From Rhabdophis nuchalis (taxonomy: Eukaryota > Chordata > Lepidosauria > Squamata > Natricidae): DNA of 64,000 nucleotides. Made by a program: the position numbers and the translations under genes. Shown here one piece after another: positions 19,217 to 30,985 of the stretch. The notes beneath the pieces were generated by a model. That model was not told the origin of the DNA. It saw only the letters and a program-made list of their open reading frames with translations, and did not search any database. The stretch lies in assembly GCA_039707465.1 (NCBI GenBank), contig CM077644.1, positions 189,038,462-189,102,461 of the forward strand, written 5' to 3'. Numbering within the stretch: the stretch's first letter is position 1; every line of letters begins with the position of its first letter.

Positions 19217-22200
19217 ATGAATTTCACCTACATTAACTATTTATTAATTATTAATTATTTATTAACAACTTTATTATTTATGCATAGTATAATGTACTCC
19301 AGAGCTAACCTTTTACTGCTGCGAGAGTCCCCGCTCTCGCAGGTCTGGCCCTCTACACTATCGAGGGCCCGTCTCGATGATGGATATATTAATCCGGAGA
19401 GACGGGCGAAGCGCGGCCTTAGGGGATTTTTAATTGGTAAATTATTGGTTATTTTAGGGGGTCCCAAGGAGGGGGGTGGGCATAGACAGATAGAGACAGA
19501 ACAACATGAAAGAAGGGGCCGGACCAGTAGCCGACGGGAGGAGACGGAAGGATCCGATATGAGGGGGGAATTACGAAACGGTCCGCCGGAGGGCATATCA
19601 ATCCAGACGGTCGTGGGGAGGGGCAGGGCCGAGGGGAGACAAGTTCCATCCTCCCGGTTGGTGGCACGTGGCCGTTGGTTACAAACGGTCGGGTGCCACA
19701 ATCCCCGCAGGCTAGGTGGTCAGGGGATACAGAGCCAGGGCCTGCGGCTGATGTTTTGCAACGCCAGGTCCGTGGTCAACAAAGCCCCCCTCGTCCATGA
19801 CCTTGTGTCAGAGGGGGAGCCGGACCTGGTAGGAATTGCAGAGTCCTGGTTGGGCCACGAGGGGGGACTTCCCCTCGTCGAAATGTGCCCACCAGGTTAC
19901 TGCGCTTTTCATCAGCCGCGGGCCCTAGGCAGGGGCGGTGGGGTAGCGGTCATTATCAAGGAAGGCCTTGAGCCAAGAGAGACCATTGTGCCTCAGACTA
20001 CCGGTTGTGAGTCCCTCTGCGTGAAGTGGGGCCTAGGGAGGCAGTTGGCCTTGCTGGTTGTATACCTGGCTCCCCGCTATGTAGCAGCAGCCCTGCCCGA
20101 GCTCCTGGAGGTGATCGCTACGGTGGCAGTTGAGACCCCCAGACTTGTAGTCATGGGGGACTTTAATCTGCCATCGTTGGGCGAATCATCCGAGGCAGCT
20201 CGGGAGTTCATGGCCTCCATGACGGCCATGGACCTGACCCAACTAATTCAAGGCCCCACCCACGAGGGTGGACATACGCCGGATCTCATCTTTGTCTCGG
20301 GCCAATGGAAGAGTGATCTGGGTATAGGGGATATAGTCATCACACCCTTGTCATGGTCAGACCACTCACTTCTCCGACTCGACCTTCCGACCGCTACTCC
20401 CCGTCGCGGGGAGGCGGAACCAGAACTTCCTATCTGGTTTCGCCCCAGGCGCCTGATGGACCCTGTTGGGTTCCAGACGGCGCTTGGGCCACTTCCTGTA
20501 CCCCTGACCCGCGCCCCGATGGAGGACCTCGTGGCCGCATGGAACATTGCGACCACGGGAGCCTTGGATCGGGTCGCGCCCTTGCGGCCTCTCTTGCGGC
20601 GCCGAGCTGCCCCGGCTCCTTGGTTCACCGAGGAGCTGAGGGCGATGAAACGCCGCAAGAGATGCCTAGAGGGAAGATGGAGGGCTACTCGCTCCGAATC
20701 TGACCGGACACAGGTAAGAGCCCATTTACGGACTTACATTGTGGCGCTGAGAGTGGCCAAACGTCATCATTGCGCCACTCTCATAGCATCCGCAGAAAAC
20801 CGCCCTGCCGCCCTGTTCAGGGTGACCCGTTCCCTCCTGCAACAGAGGGTGCGGGAAGCCCGCTACAGGGTAGAGCAGAGGAATTTGTGACTTTTCTGCA
20901 GGACAAAACCGCTCAGATACGGAACGAGCTAGCCCCCATTCGTGGCCCAGTGGGATGCCACGAGGCCGATCTTGTTTGGGAGGAATTTGACTCCGTTGCT
21001 TCCGAGGATATGGACAGGTTACGTGGACGACTGCGAGCCACCACATGTTTATTGGACCCGTGTCCCTCCTGGCTTGTACTGGCATCCTGGGAGGTGACAC
21101 GAGGCTGGCTCCAAGAGGTTGTCAACGCATCCTTGAGTGAGGGTTCCTTGCCTGCTTCCCTAAAAGAGGCTATGGTGAGGCCCCTCCTTAAGAAGCCCTC
21201 TTTGGACCCAGCTCTTTTAACCAACTATCGTCCCGTCTCCAACCTTCCCTTTCTGGCGAAGGTTGTTGAGAGTGTGGTGGCACAACAGTTTCCCCGTCAC
21301 CTGGAGGAAGTTGATTATCTAGATCCGCGCCAGTCCGGCTTTCGGCCCGGGCATAGCACCGAGACGGCATTGGTCGCGTTGGTGGATGATCTCTGGAGGG
21401 CCAGGGATGGGGGTTGTTCCTCCATCCTGGTCCTATTAGACCTCTCGGCGGCTTTCGATACCATCGACCATGGTATCCTATTGCATCGGCTGGGGGGGTT
21501 GGGGGTGGGAGGCACCGTTTTACGGTGGTTCTCCTCCTACCTCTCTGGCCGATTGCAATTTGTGTTGGCAGGAGAGCAGAGGTCGACCCCGAGACCCCTC
21601 ACATGTGGGGTGCCTCAGGGGTCGGTCCTCTCGCCTCTCTTGTTTAATGCATACATGAAGCCGCTGGGTGAGATCATCCGTGGTTTTGGGGTAGAGTACC
21701 ATCTCTACGCTGATGACACTCAGCTGTATATATCTACCCCAAACCACCCCAACGATGCCGTAGCGGTGATGTGCCAGTGCCTGGAAGCCGTGCGGATCTG
21801 GATGGGAAGTAACGGACTCAGGCTCAACCCGACCAAGACCGAGTGGCTGTGGTTTCCGGCTGCCCGATTCAACCAGCTTTCTCCAACGCTGGCCATAGGG
21901 GGCGAACATCTTGCCCCTGTGGATGGGGCGCGCAATTTGGGAGTCCTCCTGGATACCCGGCTGTCTATAGAAGAGCAAGTGACAGCCGTGGCCAGGAGGG
22001 CGTTTTACCAGGTTCGCCTGGTTCGCCAATTGCGCCCCCTATTGGATCGGGACGCCCTTCGCACAGTCACTCATGCCCTCGTGACATCCCGACTGGACTA
22101 CTGTAACTCCCTCTACATGGGGCTCCCCTTGAGGTGCACCCGGAGGCTTCAGTTAGTTCAGAATGCAGCCGCGCGAGCAATTATGGGAACCACTAGGTTT

Positions 22201-22554
22201 ACCCATGTAACACCGCTCTTGCGCGAGCTGCACTGGCTGCCTGTTGTCTTCCGGGTGCGCTTCAAGGTGTTGGTTATCATCTTTAAAGCGCTCCATGGCT
22301 CGGGACCTAGCTACCTGCGGGATCGGATACTGCCTCATACATCCTCACGGCCGATTCGCTCCCACAGAGAGGGACTTCTCCGGTTGCCGTCCACTAGACT
22401 TTGTCAGCGGGCGACACCCAGGGGAAGGGCTCTCTCTGTGGTGGGCCCGGCCCTCTGGAACGACCTTCCCCCCGATATTAGAACGACCACGGACCTCCGC
22501 TCCTTCCGCCTGAAACTAAAGACACATCTTTTCCGCCTGGCCGGCCTAGGGTAG
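19217..22554 (+). pseudogene. L2 endonuclease-reverse transcriptase polyprotein, one frameshift
   Basis: The first frame (19217-20890) carries the endonuclease: LMFCNARSVVNK, GIAESWLGHEG, VMGDFNLPS and SWSDHSLLRLD. The second frame (20770-22554) carries reverse transcriptase motifs PVSNLPFLAKVVESVV, SGFRPGHSTETALVALVD, CGVPQGSVLSPLLFN and YADD, and ends LKTHLFRLAGLG. The second copy reads VREAPLQGRAEEF in frame where this one has gaagcccgctacagg, so a single-base deletion near 20860 explains the break. EN and RT catalytic motifs remain. The true start codon is uncertain. Confidence 0.88.
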
Positions 22555-22746
22555 TCTCTCTCTCTATGGGTTTTTTAATTGTTTATGTATATTGAGTGGG
22601 GATTTTTAGTTAATGGGATTTTAGCACAGGAGTTTGTTTAATCTGTTTTAAATTGTATGTATTTTTGTATATTTATGGTTTTTATTCTCCCTGTGCACCG
22701 CCCCGAGTCCCTGTGGGGAGAGGGAGCGGTTAATAAATTGAGCTTT

Positions 22747-22768
22747 ATTATTATTATTATTATTATTA
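22747..22768. repeat. (TTA)n tail of L2
   Basis: Trinucleotide tail directly after the L2 3' UTR. The same kind of tail occurs at 60155-60178 and, as (ATA/ATT)n, at 39617-39650. Confidence 0.9.
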
Positions 22769-25631
22769 GTAACTTTATCACAGACTTTAGCATCCATACT
22801 CTCTTTATATTCATCATGTTGTATAATATAGAATTTATAAGGAAGCCATTCTTGCTTATGATACTTTTCTAAAGAAATGTAAGAATGGTGTTTCATTTAT
22901 CAATAATCTTTGTTTAAATAAAAATCTAATAGTGATATTCTAGGCTAAATTAATAACTAGACAATGGTTCTGAAATCGAGATGGTCTGTATTTAAATAAA
23001 AAGCTTTTCATTGATAATATCTTTTTAACTTAATATTAGATTATTATTATTTGGATCTTACATTCAGATGTTTATTTATTTGATGTGGGAGACTGCCAAA
23101 CTTTATAAGACTATTTTAAATAATGCACCTTTCCTTTTTTTAAAATTTAATTTAATGTCATCATGAGGAGCAGAAATGTATGAAATGAAATAAAGTTCTG
23201 CATGTGTGAAAATATACTCAAACATGCAAAAACTGTCTGTACAAAGTGACATTTAGGTGTTGATGAAGTGACTCTAATCTAACGGAGAAAGATGATTAAT
23301 CAGGTTTTATGTAGTTCAAATCTCTGGCGAATCATTTTAAAGGCAACTAAAAATAACCAGTAACACTCTTGTCAAATAATCCTGGCTTTTGCACTAGGCA
23401 AAAGAAAAGCTGTTATTGATCATCACTGACTCATGTTGCTTACTAAACCATCACTTGGTGCTTGCCCTACAATTAATTAAGACACAAGATAATGTAATGT
23501 TTCGTTTTAATGCTTAAACTATGTACTTATGAAAGGAGGATAGAGTAGGTAGACCAAAATATCTAGAAAACTTCAGCACATTATAGAAAAGATCGATGGA
23601 TATTTTGGCAATTCATTAGGGAAGAAATATGCAGCTTACAAAATAAGGCAATGATAAATAAACTTATTTCAGAATGCTGAACCACCACATTGCTAATGCA
23701 CAGCAACATAGTGTATACTAATCCAGATGCATCCATGTTCACACCTAAAGAGTTAAAGAATTATACAACCCACTCAAATTAAAGCTATGCTTCGAATCTG
23801 GCTGTGCTATTGGACCATTTCACATTTCCACTGACCATTTAATAAATATAAATGCCATTTATTAATAAATTCAACCATGAGCCATGATTGAAGCTAAAAC
23901 CTAAGTTTAAATCGACTGTTTGGTGGGTCTGTATTTCCCTAGAAAAGTTCAAGAATGTATTTCCAAGGCACCAAGAATGAGAATTTTGTAGTTTTTAGAT
24001 AATTTTGCTGTGGTGACTTCTAGACAACCAATTTGTTAGTTAGAATGCCCTGTCTATAAAAACATACAAAGTTTGTGGCTGCTGTAGTTTTTTTTTTAGT
24101 GCTTCACAAATCTCTTTGGCCAAAGTGAAGGATAAAGGAAATGAGAATGTACATCTGAGAAACAAGGCCTATCAGCTACTTTTCCAGGTTTTTAAAAATC
24201 ACAGTGCATATCCAGCCTCAGATGCAGCATCATGATTCCATGAGGCTATTGACATTGTGTTCCTTTTGCTTGACTGAATAGATCTTATCATACATAATAT
24301 CATAATTAGGAAGTGTACTTAATTTTTTACTATTATGTTTAATGACCAGAATGCATTTTTCTTTTAGGTTTGTGTGAGATGACTGTTTTCTCTTGCACAA
24401 GATGCCTCGTACCATAGAGATGATTGCTATAGTTTGTCAAAGTGGTGTGATGACTTTATGTTGCTTTGTTGGAGGAAATGGTATTCCTCTAGCTAGCACC
24501 TGCACTGGAAATACTTGATGAATCTTCTGTGTAGAAGTACAGTCCACAGACCGAATTCTTGTCTGGTTTCTAAAAGAAGGCAATGGTTCATCTGACTTTT
24601 TAGAAATAGATGCATTGTTTCATGAACTTGTTCATCAAAATAGAGCACCTTTGGAAGCTTCATGCATGACTGCATGTTCAGCATCCTGTAAATTAGGCAA
24701 AGAAAATGCAAGATAACTTGTAATACTATAACAAAAATAGAAAATAGACCTAGAGTTCTGTACATCTCATTATAAATCTGAAGTAAGCTCTGTGAAATCA
24801 ACATATTTTTGCTACTCCACAAACTCCACTGAGGAGGGGAATTCAGTCGGCATTAAAGAGAAAATGTTAGGATTGTTAGACAATATATTCTGCTATGACA
24901 TTTATGGCCCCAGTGAACCATTTCAGTGCACTGCAGTAATTAAAAACTCATTTCACAGAAGCATATTATTCCTTGATTCACAATTATTGTGTCTTTCAAG
25001 AGCCTCCAGGACCCAAACGTTATGAAAACATGACACTTCCTTTATTTGCATGATTCCTAACAAATCTTCAAAGGAGCTGTAAAACCTTTCTGAAACAGGC
25101 TGATAAGAATCGTGAATAAAAAAGGCTTGATACAAGCATTTTAAATGAAAATAATTAGGCCACAGTGGATGCTTTCAAAGATTTAAGAGTCATGCAAATA
25201 TATGAGTACATTCCCTCTACCATTAACTAAAGTGCCAGGGCCATGTATTTAGGAGTGAAACTCTACCTTCATTAAAATCTTAAAATCCTAGATCTGTGGA
25301 GATTGTTTCATGCTTTCCCCCCCTTGCTGATTAAAGCTTATGATCTATTTTCAATCATGTGTTTTCTAAAAATATGTACTGTCAAATAACTCAATGATCC
25401 TGGTATAATGCGCTCAAGCAAATGTGTTGATTCTGGTGCAATTTATCCATAGTTGACTTTCTGAACCATTAAAGGCCTAAATAGGTTTTGATTTTTTCTT
25501 GCTTGTCAGTGTAAGTACAAAATCAACCTATTTTAGCATGGTTAGCTGTAGAATATTCTCAGTGGTTTATTTTTATTGGCTCTCATAACAGTTGTTGGAC
25601 AGAACAAGCTGGGAGCCAGAGTACTTTAGTC
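22769..25631. other. Unique AT-rich DNA, no gene recognised
   Basis: About 2.9 kb without a recognised repeat or domain. The 109-codon frame at 24493-24822 minus has no recognisable family. The absence of repeats over 24.2-25.2 kb is unusual for this window and could mark constrained non-coding sequence. Confidence 0.4.
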
Positions 25632-25812
25632 TGATGGTTCAGAACTTGATCTGGCGAGATACAGGTTCAAATCTTAAGTGCACCATTGGACTCACTGTGT
25701 GACTTTAGGCAAGCCATTGTTGTTCAGCTGCACTTACAATATCCCGCAGGCTGCTACTGTTGAGATAAAATTAGCTAAGTGCCGCTTTGATTTCTCAGAG
25801 TAAAGACAGGAT
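25632..25812 (+). mobile_element. MIR-like (CORE) SINE
   Basis: The core cactgtgtgactttaggcaa is the hallmark of amniote MIR/CORE-SINEs, preceded by a diverged tRNA-like caggttcaaatct B-box and followed by gataaaattagctaagtgcc. The copy is old and diverged. Confidence 0.7.
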
Positions 25813-26638
25813 AAATCGCCTGTGTAACATTGACTGCAATTAGGTCTTTGTGTAGGTCTAATGCCTCTTTCCTTATACAAGTTGCACAGAACAACAATTT
25901 ATGTCCTTAAGAATGGCTCTGGAAGCAGAATGTTGACAGCAGGTAATGGGTGTTTGTTAGTGCTGCAAAGTAGTCCAATAAGAACCACAACCAGGAGCAC
26001 TTACTCTGTGTTTTTTGTAAAGTTTCATTAATAGAATCCCACAAGTCTGAAATTATTTCTCCCCACCTTTCCCTTTATGCTCTGGAAAACTATGGAGGAT
26101 CTCTTCTGAAACATTTCACATGCCTTCCCACCTGAAATATCTTTTACACATTAGTTGCCCAGTCTTCAGCTCTTCCTCCGATTTCCCATGATCATTCCCA
26201 TGTACTATTAAATCATTTTTGCACAATCTACTGCACAAGGTATTTGCCAACTATCACCAAGAGCATGAAACACCCATGTATCAGAAGTCAATCTAGTAAT
26301 GCTAGCCTATGTCACTTCCATGCTCTTTAATACTTCACTCTTTTCTTTTTCCTCTTCTCCTCTGGTGGGTAGACATCTGAACAAAGTTCTGGGCTACAAC
26401 CTTCCAATATTTTTACAAAATGTATGGGATCTTATATGTCACTTTCAGAATACAGACAGCAAAGCTTCCACAAAACAAGACAAGAATATGATCAATCAAT
26501 TTCTAGTTACTTTAGCAGAACATATTCTACCAGCACAGACCTATATTCATTCAGTGTAAAAGGATTTATAGTAGATATAAAGAGATAAAAGAGAACATCC
26601 TTCTCTGGTCAGAAGGACTAAAGAAAATGGTAGATTTC
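25813..26638. other. No recognisable feature
   Basis: Unique DNA. A frame at 26299-26559 has no recognisable domain. Confidence 0.4.
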
Positions 26639-26919
26639 CTTTTTTTTTTTTTTGAAAAAGTTTTATTGGGTTTTACAAATTTTATAAAAATAGGATAAGG
26701 GAATATAAGGAGTTACAAAGACATTTTGAGAACCTCTATGTCGGAAGTGTCGGCCCCCTCTGAGGCTTCATAAAAAAAAATAGATAATACAATAAATTTT
26801 TCATTTTTTCTACAAAGTGGAAGAGATACAAATATTTCATTTTAACATCTATGCAATCAATCATTTGTAAACATCCAAATAAGAGTTGTACTATACAGAA
26901 ATAAAGTCACTTGTAAGAT

Positions 26920-27381
26920 CTAAGTCTTTTGGCAATTGTATCTTCCTCTCCCTGACCTCCAGTGGGCGGAGCCGCGGCACCCTCCGTTCCCCCATTTTCG
27001 TCCTCCAGGATTGGGGAGTGTTTTTTTAAGAAAGGCTTCTGACTCTGCAATTGTTTTAAATCTTACTCTTCCCCCCTCCCAGAGCACCAACATTCCCTCG
27101 GGCATCAACCACCTGAAGCAGACCCCCTTTTTAAATAATCTTTTTGATAAGAAGGAATATATCCTCCCTATCTCTTTAATCTTTTTCGGGAACTGTTTCA
27201 AGATGGCAATCTCATTCTGTTGGTAAATTAAAGGACCATCTCTCTGTGCTCTCAGGATCCCCTCCCTTGTTGACCTTCTTACAAATTTAATATGTATCTC
27301 TCTGGGTACTTCATTTATCCTGGCATATGCTGAGTTAATTCTATAAGACATCCTTTCAAGATCCATCCTTTCAAGATCCAT
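26920..27381 (-). pseudogene. L1 ORF1p C-terminal domain remnant
   Basis: It reads MSYRINSAYARINEVPREIH, then IKFVRRSTREGILRAQR, YQQNEIAILKQFPKKI and FRWLMPEGMLVLWEGG, the C-terminal nucleic-acid-binding domain of L1 ORF1p. The first residues include a short local duplication (MDLER twice). The frame is open to a stop at 26920. Confidence 0.8.
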
Positions 27382-27413
27382 CCTCTATAAGACATCCTTT
27401 CAAGATCCATCCC

Positions 27414-28298
27414 AAGACTTTCACTATGGTTTTTTTTAAAAAAATCGGATGTTGATTTCTCCGCCTCCCCAAGCCTGGGGAGCATTTCTAAACGCCGCTT
27501 TTTTTCTTTTTTTACAAATGACCAGCCAAATCCACTATTTCATTGTGAGAATTTTTTAGCTCTTCCCTTGTCACAGCCATCCCCCCCTCCAGTCCATCAA
27601 TTCTTTGCTTATTTTCCATTAGCGCTTTCTGTGTCTCCAAAAGTTCTAATTTTGAACTGACATTATCTTTCCGGATTTCTTTAATTTCTTTCATAATGTT
27701 TTGAAGAATTTTCTCTATTGTTGATAACTGTAGCTTCCACCTCTGTTTCTTTGGGTAACATTGAAGTAATCTTAGGTTGATGTAGCTGCTTTTTTGAAGC
27801 CATAATGAAAGTTTTAAGTCCTTGTCACTAAAATGGCATCTGTTGGAGAGGCAGTCCGTGAGGCAAGGAGAGAGCAAAAGCCAATGTCCAAATTCAAAGT
27901 TCCGTTTGGTTATAATCCAGAGAGAAAACAAGTTCTTAAAGGCAATCAGATAAAAAAAACAAAGAAGGCACATCAGGGAAAGGTCCAAGTAATACATTTC
28001 ATTCATCCATTAATAAAAAGAGAAGAACAGTCCCGAACACAAGGGAGTGTCAGCAATTTTCCAAGAAAAGTATGTCTCCTGAGAACAAAGGAACGCCATC
28101 TTCCCCCGCCCTCCTCGAAGCCTCCAAGAGCTGGTGAAAGTCATTTCAGTTGTTGCCAGACTTCGATACAAAGTATCCAGAGATTGTAAAAGAAAGACTT
28201 TCACTATGGTTTTTTTTAAAAAAATCGGATGTTGATTTCTCCGCCTCCCCAAGCCTGGGGAGCATTTCTAAACGCCGCTTTTTTTCTTTTTTTACAAA
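27414..28298. repeat. Identical 105-bp direct repeat, 780 bp apart
   Basis: Bases 27414-27518 and 28194-28298 are identical, beginning aagactttcactatgg and ending tttttacaaa. One copy lies in the L1 5' leader and the other between the two ORF1 halves. Identity over 105 bp implies a recent event, such as template switching during reverse transcription or gene conversion. Confidence 0.93.
27512..27780 (-). pseudogene. L1 ORF1p coiled-coil remnant
   Basis: A heptad-like stretch, STIEKILQNIMKEIKEIRK and LETQKALMENKQRIDGLEGG, corresponds to the trimerising coiled coil of L1 ORF1p. It ends at a stop after VDLAGHL, where the 105-bp leader copy begins. The same region in the copy at 47122 reads LLDTRKQVLENTQKTEELEGG, confirming the family. 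Confidence 0.75.
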
Positions 28299-28445
28299 CT
28301 CCCCCCTCCTTCTTCTTTCAAACTGAAAGTTGAGAGCATTAAAACAAAATCACTCACGATCCACTTTGCAGCCAGGAGCCCCGGTGTTGCCTCCAGCCCC
28401 GGCGTTTCAGTCCTTCTTTAAACGCGATAGCTGTTCCGGCTCTCA

Positions 28446-28976
28446 TTAACTATAAGTCTAGGAGGATCATCAAATTACACACTGGGTCTGTTTGGGCACT
28501 GCAATCCTATCTAGAACTAAAGATGGAAAGTCTCTGGATCCAGATAGAGCCCACATCCACAACCACTTAATCTTATAAGGTTATAGTATTGGCTGAATCT
28601 CTTCTCTTTGTCTAGGTATCTACAGATACAAAGACAGAACTTTGAAGGCACAAGTTGAAGGGAAGAGGATTAGATGTACAACTGTGCATCAGCAGCATAC
28701 TATAAACCTCTAAACCCAACCCAGTGGATGATGTCAACCAAAGATCCCATGTAAATAGGAGTGGAGAGCAAACTGAACCCAGAGGCACTTTGGAAAACAA
28801 TAAATTAGGCTAGATTTCTCCCCCACCTTCAAGATCAACTGGTCCTTTGAATTACAAAGAGATGTATAAAAAACAAACATGTTTATAATCTTCTTATGGA
28901 TAATTTACACTGCAAATATTCATCATGTTTGGGATCAGAAAATGATCTTCGCTCCAAATGATGTTTATGGTTAGAG
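28446..28976. other. No recognisable feature
   Basis: Unique DNA between the L1 and a hairpin MITE. Confidence 0.4.
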
Positions 28977-29111
28977 CAGGAGTCTGCAAAGTTGGCTCTT
29001 TTAAGACTGGTGGACTTCAACTCCCAGAATTCCCCAGCCAGCATGGCTGGCTGGGGAATTCTGGGAGTTGAAGTCCACCAGTCTTAAAAGAGCCAACTTT
29101 GCAGACCCCTG
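28977..29111. mobile_element. hAT hairpin MITE with perfect TSD
   Basis: Palindrome caggagtctgcaaagttggc...gccaactttgcagacccctg with perfect 8-bp duplication ggttagag at 28969-28976 and 29112-29119. It belongs to the gtctgcaa subgroup, shared with 63505-63625. Confidence 0.95.
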
Positions 29112-30487
29112 GGTTAGAGCAAAGAAGAAACCTCTCTAAGAGAAATTTCAACCATCCAGATTGTGCAAGGTTTGGGTGATTTAATTAGGCAACATGCATA
29201 TTTAAATTTAAGTCAGTAAAGTTGAATCAAAATATCAAGCAATGACAAGTCATTTATAACTTAATGGCCATGTGGACAGGGTTTTTTTAAGATGCAATGT
29301 TTGTTTTATTTCAAAATGTGCTCAGACCATATTTTATTTGAAGCTATCCTGCTCTTTCTGTTGAAGCTTAGGACTTTCTACTTTCAGAACAGAGTACAAC
29401 CCAAGAATTGTGTCGTATAATCATGTGCAATCATCAAAGCACCATGCATACTAGATGAGACATATTTGAGACTTCTGATAGATCTAGTTCTCAGAGTCTG
29501 ATAAACACTTTTTGGGTTTATTTCTATAGTGCTTGAAATGAACCATGAGTAATATTTTATGTCAGAGGTTTTGAACCTTTCTCAGTTCCCAGCAGCCTTA
29601 GTGTCTCAGTAATGTTTCACAGCACTCTATGGAGTACAGTTTGGGAACCACAAAACAAAAACAGTGAACTCACAGGGGTGCCATGGGATAGTTTAAATTT
29701 TTGAAACATAGCAATACTAAGCTAGTAGTTAGCATAGTGTCTGACAGATGTTGAGTATTGCTGTGTTTTCTTGAAAATTTAAAATATCCCTGGGGCACTG
29801 CAGTGCATGCTGGTCTGTGCTCTTATATTCAAAACTCTGTTCAGTTAACCATGATTCTAATCTTTCCAAAGAAATAGCTGTGCCAGTTCTTAGTGATAAC
29901 AAAAAGCAGAAAGCATATACAATATTCTGATATTCAGACTTTCTTGTTCAAGTGAAGAGAACTGCGAGAAAATTTCACGGAAGCTCATGTACACAAGCCA
30001 AACTGATGTTAAAAGACCTACCCATGAACATCTGTTCTGTACAGAGGGAGGCTTACTTTGAAATTATTTCACATCCTGGAGGGAAAGGTTTCTTGTTGCT
30101 CATGTAATGGGTAAGATTCACATAAGTCTCCATCCTGCTTTCCCCTTTTCTATTGGCCAGCCACCATGAAAACAAGATGAATGGATGTGTGACTGAACGG
30201 AAATGAAAGGGACATTAACTGAGAGTCGATCCATTCTTCTTTCCCAAGATGAGATGTTACATGGTTTTTTTTGCACATACCAGACTGACTCCAGATTATA
30301 AAAAGGGTTACTCTATGGTGTTTACTATTTGAGAAAGAAAAACAGTTGCTTATCCTTGTTTTGCAGTCTTGCAATTTATAAATTCAAGCGTTCTCATTCA
30401 ATAAAGTCATTCTGAGTATTGCTCAAAATATGTATATAATGCCTACAATTTCTCCCTGCCTCCCCTGAGAAAATTCTAGGAGAAATG
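29112..30487. other. Mostly unique; possible old hAT remnant
   Basis: Around 29560-29830 the text cagaggttttgaaccttt, tttgggaaccac and ccctggggcactgcag suggests an eroded hAT element, not delimitable. No gene was recognised elsewhere. Confidence 0.35.
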
Positions 30488-30730
30488 CAGGGGTGAAATT
30501 CAGCAGGTTCTGACAAGTTCTGGAGAACCGGTAGCGGACATTTTGAATAGTTTGGAGAACTGGCAAATAACAGCTCTGGCTGGCCCCAGGGTGGGGTGGG
30601 AATGGAGATTTTGCAATATTCTTCCCCTGGAGTGGGGTGGAAACGAGGATTTCACAGTATTCTTCCCCTGCCATGCCCACCAAGCCATGCTCACAGAACC
30701 AGTAGTAAAAAAAAAAGAATTTCACCACTG
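30488..30730. mobile_element. hAT MITE with perfect TSD
   Basis: Termini caggggtgaaattcagc and gaatttcaccactg, perfect duplication gagaaatg at 30480-30487 and 30731-30738. It shares ggagaaccggtagcgg with 12433-12754 and 57537-57805. Two near-identical internal phrases (tattcttcccctg) suggest a short tandem duplication. Confidence 0.92.
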
Positions 30731-30826
30731 GAGAAATGTGACATTTTTTCTTCTATGATTGAATATCTGCATTTGTACTCATGGATATGGAAGAGGGACT
30801 TACCATAAAGAAAGACTGGAACAGAA

Positions 30827-30985
30827 TTAAATAGAACAGAATAGAATAGAATAGAACAGAATGAAACAGAACGGACCAGACCAGACCAGACTAGACTAGA
30901 CTAGATTAGAATAAGCTGGAAGGGACCTTGGAGGTCTTCTAGCCCCGGGGAACCTATACCATCTTAGATAAGTGACTCTCTCCCC
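30827..30985 (-). mobile_element. CR1 LINE terminal remnant with AATAG-type tail
   Basis: The phrase gctggaagggaccttggagg followed by tcttctagcccc is the CR1 3' UTR in minus orientation. It is preceded by a pentanucleotide array drifting from AATAG/AACAG to ACCAG and ACTAG units (30827-30914). The coding part is gone. Confidence 0.82.

Larger units (their letters stand above)
18220..22768 (+). mobile_element. Near full-length L2-clade LINE
   Basis: About 4.5 kb: GC-rich 5' UTR beginning gcaagatggcgg, an ORF with an apurinic-type endonuclease followed by reverse transcriptase, and a 3' UTR ending in (TTA)n. The 5' start is defined by agreement with the second copy at 35102. Clade is assigned from the phrases GHSTETALVALVDDLW, DLSAAFDTIDHGILL and YHLYADDTQLYIS. 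CR1/L3 relatives are the main alternative. One frameshift is visible, so the copy looks young but inactive. Confidence 0.88.
26639..28445 (-). mobile_element. ORF1-only L1-like retroelement (HAL1-like), rearranged
   Basis: Minus strand, from a GC-rich 5' UTR (ggctggaggcaacaccgggg near 28400) through an ORF1 coiled-coil segment (27512-27780) and the ORF1 C-terminal domain (26920-27381) to a 3' UTR and oligo-A end (plus-strand T13 at 26639). ORF2 is absent and the central RRM of ORF1 is missing, replaced by a 105-bp copy of the 5' leader. The layout resembles mammalian HAL1 half-L1s. I found no clear target duplication. Confidence 0.75.

Noticed and set aside
24493..24822. 109-codon frame on minus
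   Set aside because: No recognisable domain, AT-rich codons typical of chance frames, no paralogue in the window.
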